NCBI RefSeq assembly: GCF_042686025.1
Contig: NZ_JBHUOZ010000001.1
Coordinates: 1 to 64,000 of the forward strand
Direction: 5' to 3'
DNA length: 64,000 nucleotides
Source: Terrimonas rubra
GTDB lineage: Bacteria; Bacteroidota; Bacteroidia; Chitinophagales; Chitinophagaceae
A program made the translations under genes and the position numbers. Shown piece by piece: positions 60,770 through 64,000 of this stretch (position 1 is its first letter; every line of letters starts with the position of its first letter). The notes under the pieces were generated by a model that was not told the origin of the DNA, did not search any database, and saw only the letters and a list, made by a program, of their open reading frames with translations.

Positions 60770-61228
60770 TTAAATATCTTCCCCCTGGTTGGTATTCACC
60801 CTTTCCGATACATCTTCAGGAGCCGAGTTCTGCCAGTCCGGGTCATACTTTACAAACCAGGAAATCCACAGGCTGCGGCTTAAACGCATTAAGATGGGTT
60901 GTAAACAAAACAGGAAAACAGCATTAAAAATAAGCCAGTAAATAAAACGGTTATCATATATAGAGAGGCCAATGAATATCCACCAGGCAATTAAACTGGC
61001 CACGCTCAGGGCCACGGTTAAAGCATAACTTACATAACTGGTCCCATAATAAAAACCAACTTCCAGTTCGGTGGGCTGTCCGCATACCACACAGGTTTTA
61101 TGCATGGCCAGGTTCCGTTTTAATTTTATGCTCAACGGGTTTTTAAAAAGTTTGCCCTCCCTGCACCGGGGACAACGGCAACCCAATGTTGATGCTAAAT
61201 ACCCCCTGGCGGCCCTGGTATCACTCAT
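60770..61228 (-). CDS. DUF983 membrane protein
   Basis: 152 residues from the ATG at 61228. A promoter at 61285-61255 lies upstream of this ATG, so the longer frame from 61309 is unlikely. It begins with a zinc-ribbon-like CRCPRCREGKLF and a second Cys pair CVVCGQP (about 17-52), then two to three membrane helices. DUF983 proteins are small and of unknown function. It is transcribed apart from murF despite the close spacing. Confidence 0.85.
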   Translation of the reverse strand: MSDTRAARGYLASTLGCRCPRCREGKLFKNPLSIKLKRNLAMHKTCVVCGQPTELEVGFYYGTSYVSYALTVALSVASLIAWWIFIGLSIYDNRFIYWLIFNAVFLFCLQPILMRLSRSLWISWFVKYDPDWQNSAPEDVSERVNTNQGEDI

Positions 61229-61254
61229 GTTATATGAACTTTGATGAAAGGATG

Positions 61255-61285
61255 CAAAGGTAAGCAATACAATCAAGAGACGCAA
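61255..61285 (-). promoter_or_regulatory. Promoter of the DUF983 gene
   Basis: TTG (61285-61283), a 20-nt spacer and TACCTTTG (61262-61255) fit the Bacteroidota consensus exactly. The promoter falls between the murF stop and the chosen DUF983 start. Confidence 0.65.
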
Positions 61286-61301
61286 GTGGCCGCCGGATGA
61301 A

Positions 61302-62579
61302 CTAGCCAATGATCTTCTCCATCTGCATACTCCGGCTGCCTTTTATAAGAATACTGGTATTATCCATATCCTGGCCCGTATACCATTCCTTTGCTTCGGC
61401 CGCATTGTTAAATTGTAAATAGGGATGGCTGAGCTTTAAAAAATCACCGCCTACCAGCACTACCTGTTGCCAGTTATACTTACTGATGGTATCAATAATA
61501 GCCTGGTGTTCCTGCAGGCTTTCCGCACCCAGTTCGGCCATAGCCCCCAGCATCAATACTTTTTTGGTTTCCGGCTGACGGGAAAAGTTTTCTATGGCCA
61601 GTTTCATACTGCTGGGGTTGGCATTGTAGGCATCCATAATAATATGCGTAGCGCCTTTTACCATCAGTTGTGAGCGGCTATTGGAAGGTGTATATCCCTC
61701 CAGTGCCGCTTTAATATTTTCTGCTGTTACCTTAAAGTATTGTCCTACTGTAGCGGCTAATAATACGTTAGGCAGGTTATAATCGCCTACCAGTTTGGTT
61801 TGCAATAAACCGGTATAATTACCACTCAGCATATTCACCTGTAAAAAGGTATCGCTGCTTACCACAGTACCCACTACCATGGCATCATGCGTACCATAGG
61901 TTATAACCTCACTGATTCCCTTACTCATTTCCTGCAGGTAGTCGTAATCGTTCATAATAAATACAGAGCCTTTATGCTCCCGTATATAATCGAACAATTC
62001 GCCTTTTCCTTTTTTCACGCCTGCTTCTCCCCCAAAGCCTTCCAGGTGGGCCTTCCCGGCATTGGTTATTACACCATGAGTGGGCAAAGCATACTTACAA
62101 TAACCCGCTATCTCCTGCTGGTGGTTGGCTCCCATTTCAATCACGGCGATCTCCGCATCGGCTTTTATTTTCAGGATGGTTAAAGGAATACCGATATGAT
62201 TGTTCAGGTTACCTTCTGTAGTATAGGTTTTGTACGTGGTGCTTAATACCGCATGTACCAACTCCTTTGAAGTGGTTTTACCGTTACTGCCGGTAATGGC
62301 AATAAAAGGTATATTGAATTGCTGGCGGTGGTATTTAGCCAGTTGCTGTAAAGTGGTCAGTACATCCTCCACCAGGATCATCTGGTCATTGATCTTATAC
62401 GCTGCATTATCAATAACGGCATAGGCCGCACCTTTTTCCAGGGCCTGGCCGGCAAAAAGGTTGCCGTCGAAATTATCGCCTTTCAATGCAAAATAAATAT
62501 CGCCGGGCTGCAGTTTACGGGTATCGGTCTGTACCGAAGGGTGTTGCAGGAACAGGTTGTATAATGCCGCTATTGTCAT
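61302..62579 (-). CDS. murF: UDP-N-acetylmuramoyl-tripeptide--D-alanyl-D-alanine ligase
   Basis: Cytosolic Mur ligase that adds D-Ala-D-Ala to the UDP-MurNAc tripeptide. 425 residues with an N-terminal DTRKLQPGDIYFALKGDNFDG block (landmark TRKLQPGDIYFALKG, about 20-34) and an ATP loop ITGSNGKTTSKE near 93-104. NLNNHIGIPLT is followed by EMGANHQQEI and the C-terminal DAYNANPSSM typical of MurF. A TAGCTTTG box at 62591-62584 is a likely -7 element giving an almost leaderless mRNA. Essential gene. Confidence 0.95.
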   Translation of the reverse strand: MTIAALYNLFLQHPSVQTDTRKLQPGDIYFALKGDNFDGNLFAGQALEKGAAYAVIDNAAYKINDQMILVEDVLTTLQQLAKYHRQQFNIPFIAITGSNGKTTSKELVHAVLSTTYKTYTTEGNLNNHIGIPLTILKIKADAEIAVIEMGANHQQEIAGYCKYALPTHGVITNAGKAHLEGFGGEAGVKKGKGELFDYIREHKGSVFIMNDYDYLQEMSKGISEVITYGTHDAMVVGTVVSSDTFLQVNMLSGNYTGLLQTKLVGDYNLPNVLLAATVGQYFKVTAENIKAALEGYTPSNSRSQLMVKGATHIIMDAYNANPSSMKLAIENFSRQPETKKVLMLGAMAELGAESLQEHQAIIDTISKYNWQQVVLVGGDFLKLSHPYLQFNNAAEAKEWYTGQDMDNTSILIKGSRSMQMEKIIG

Positions 62580-62748
62580 GCAACAAAGCTAACTAAAAGG
62601 AATATAGCAAGTTATCCTTAGCAGCTAAAAAAACAGCTCCTGTTGTCAATTAATAACAGAAAGATTTTATGGAAGGATAGATAATTTATCTACTTTTATA
62701 CCCCCTCTCTGCCAAAACAAATCATTACATTTTTTAAACATCAACACC

Positions 62749-63402
62749 ATGTTAGATCAAATTGCGCAATTAGTAAAGGAATATGGTAAGGAAACTGTAG
62801 TAGAAAACCAGGCCATTCCCAATGAAGAAAACAATGCCATACTTGCAGAGGCAACCAAAACCGTTTCATCGGGCTTACAAAACATTTTAGCCGGCGGTGG
62901 TTTACAAAACATTTTAGACATGTTTACCGGTGGTGGTAATAACGGTCAGCAAAACAATGGTGGCAGCGGTATAGCCGGTTTATTAAAGAACCCCATTGTA
63001 AGTATGATGATCGGGCACTTTATCAGCAAGCTGACCACCAAATTCAACATGGCCCCTGCACAGGCCAGCAGCGTTGCCAACAATTTAATTCCGAATGTAC
63101 TGGAATCACTGGTAAACCGTACCACCAGCCAGGCACCGGAGAATGATTCTTTTGACCTGAACGACCTGATCGGTTCATTAACGGGCGGCAAAGTAGCTAC
63201 TTCAGAAAATGCCGGCAGCAATGGCTTTAACTTCCAGGGATTACTGGACCAGTTTACCAACGCCAATGGCGGCAATGGTATTAATATCCAGGACCTCATT
63301 AACCAGGTAACCCAGGGCGCTGTAGAAGAAAAGGGACAACCTGCCAGTAATGCAGGCGGTATTGGCGGTATTACTGACTTAATTAAAGGCTTCTTTAAAT
63401 AA
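62749..63402 (+). CDS. Gly/Asn-rich DUF937/YidB-like protein
   Basis: 217 residues with no signal peptide. The N-terminus is helical (LDQIAQLVKEYGKETV), then repeated LQNIL units and Gly/Asn/Gln-rich linkers alternate with short helices (FISKLTTKFNMAP, LIPNVLESLVNRT, FNFQGLLDQF, INIQDLINQV). The spacing resembles DUF937/YidB-like proteins, but the match is loose. Its low-complexity linkers suggest a flexible multi-helix protein. It is monocistronic with a strong terminator. Confidence 0.65.
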   Translation: MLDQIAQLVKEYGKETVVENQAIPNEENNAILAEATKTVSSGLQNILAGGGLQNILDMFTGGGNNGQQNNGGSGIAGLLKNPIVSMMIGHFISKLTTKFNMAPAQASSVANNLIPNVLESLVNRTTSQAPENDSFDLNDLIGSLTGGKVATSENAGSNGFNFQGLLDQFTNANGGNGINIQDLINQVTQGAVEEKGQPASNAGGIGGITDLIKGFFK

Positions 63403-63425
63403 ACCGTTTAACGAAGAAATGAATA

Positions 63426-63453
63426 AAAGGAGAACCCGCGGTTCTCCTTTTTT
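63426..63453 (+). terminator. Terminator of the Gly/Asn-rich protein gene
   Basis: A perfect 11-bp stem (AAAGGAGAACC with GGTTCTCCTTT, 3-nt loop) ends in a U-run. Confidence 0.85.
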
Positions 63454-63824
63454 ATGGTAAATACCCAAAATGTTAATGTTTTGTTTTGTGCAAACCATTG
63501 CACGAAGCACTTGTTATTTATATAGAATCAGTTCTTAGAAACAGGCGGTTAACAGAAGTATTAAAAGAAATGTTAATACGCAAAAAAATTGCTAATTCAT
63601 CCTCTTCGTTTAATTTTTGGTATGAATTATGCAATATCCTAAGTACAAGCAGCAAATAGCTACCTGAAGATCTTTGATGTTGTTGATAATCACAGTACAA
63701 CAGTTAAAAAATGATGTTAGTTGGGATGAACGGTAAGATAAGAAGATGAGCGGTTTTTCAGAAAATTAACACAGAAATCATTCTTTTAAACTTTTATTAA
63801 CAGCATATATGCATCCTTTAGCAG

Positions 63825-63938
63825 TAAATTTGCGTTATATAATAAAGCACACAAATCTTTAAAAAAAGATTTTACATATTTTCTCATAAGCAGTTAGTTT
63901 TGGTTGCGACCCCTGTTTCCACAGGGGTCTATTTTTTT
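63825..63938 (+). ncRNA. Candidate small RNA
   Basis: A TAAATTTG box (63825-63832) fits the -7 consensus and, about 80 nt later, a perfect 9-bp terminator-like hairpin (GACCCCTGT with ACAGGGGTC, 4-nt loop, 63909-63930) is followed by a U-run. No ORF lies between. A short transcript of about 95-100 nt is implied. The region 63454-63824 before it is AT-rich with no gene seen. Confidence 0.4.
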
Positions 63939-64000
63939 ATAAACCTGTACCACGCGTAGCCCAGGCCGCACAGTGCGCCAACTATATCTGCAATAATATC
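63929..64000 (-). CDS. VanZ-like protein, 3' end only
   Basis: The last 23 codons before a TAG stop at 63931-63929 read DIIADIVGALCGLGYAWYRF and a short Lys tail. The D-x-x-A-D-x-x-G-A motif at the end of a hydrophobic protein is typical of small VanZ-family membrane proteins. The rest of the gene lies beyond the window, so the call rests on the C-terminal motif alone. Confidence 0.6.
   Translation of the reverse strand, partial: DIIADIVGALCGLGYAWYRFIKK

Overview
The window looks like the chromosome of a Bacteroidota bacterium, most likely a member of the Chitinophagaceae. Three kinds of evidence support this: several promoters fit the Bacteroidota pattern (TTG, about 20 nt, TAnnTTTG), no clear Shine-Dalgarno sites were noticed, and the gene families are typical (bacterial GGGP synthase, eukaryotic-type citrate synthase, LytTR two-component pair, small-subunit-like B12-binding protein, DUF983, LpxH). 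Base composition is moderate, roughly 40-45% G+C by eye.

Backbone left of the island (1-39.2 kb). 0-10 kb: an L,D-transpeptidase-like protein, an unknown protein, GGGP synthase, dxs, a LytS/LytTR sensor-regulator pair and two tandem M28 peptidases. 10-13 kb: an alpha/beta hydrolase, a GIY-YIG nuclease ORF lodged between decayed copies of the 3' half of tRNA-Ala, the intact tRNA-Ala(GGC), and a cluster of holin-3_6/YtxH-type membrane proteins. 13.5-16.2 kb: citrate synthase and an LptF/LptG-type permease. 17-24 kb and 28-34.7 kb: two tripartite RND efflux systems, each with its own TetR regulator. The first TetR has a clean inverted-repeat operator inside its promoter. The second TetR is frameshifted, although two near-identical operator-like sites flank it. 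24-28 kb: MscS channel, propeller-like protein, LpxH, GGCT-like protein and an LUD protein. 34.8-39.2 kb: DUF2314 lipoprotein, B12-binding protein, gltX, polysaccharide deacetylase and TatD.

Genomic island (39,295-58,874). A 79-bp perfect direct repeat, made of the tRNA-Ser(GGA) 3' end plus its terminator, bounds 19.5 kb of DNA. Next to the left repeat are remnants of a tyrosine recombinase and of a DnaC/IstB-like ATPase, so the island has probably lost its own mobility. Its cargo is dominated by anti-phage-type genes: a TIR-like protein with a C-terminal membrane segment plus a PIN protein; a 1510-residue SMEK/P-loop NTPase; a tight five-gene operon of two TIR proteins, one stand-alone SLOG protein and two Thoeris ThsB-like proteins (the last frameshifted near its end); and a defence-type reverse transcriptase fused to a nitrilase domain (DRT type 1-like). 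The right part holds a broken XRE regulator, about 0.8 kb of GC-rich DNA without credible genes, an unknown protein resembling a nuclease, and a YegP/holin-like/unknown-protein module. The TIR/SLOG operon is the best candidate for an undescribed system: it has the parts of a nucleotide-signalling (Thoeris-like) defence in an arrangement that matches neither Thoeris type I nor type II.

Backbone right of the island (58.9-64 kb): an OB-fold protein, a TauE/SafE exporter, DUF983, murF, a Gly/Asn-rich protein, a possible small RNA, and the 3' end of a VanZ-like gene running off the window.

A cross-cutting feature is a family of perfectly phased degenerate 7-nt repeats in at least six backbone intergenic regions; I saw none inside the island.
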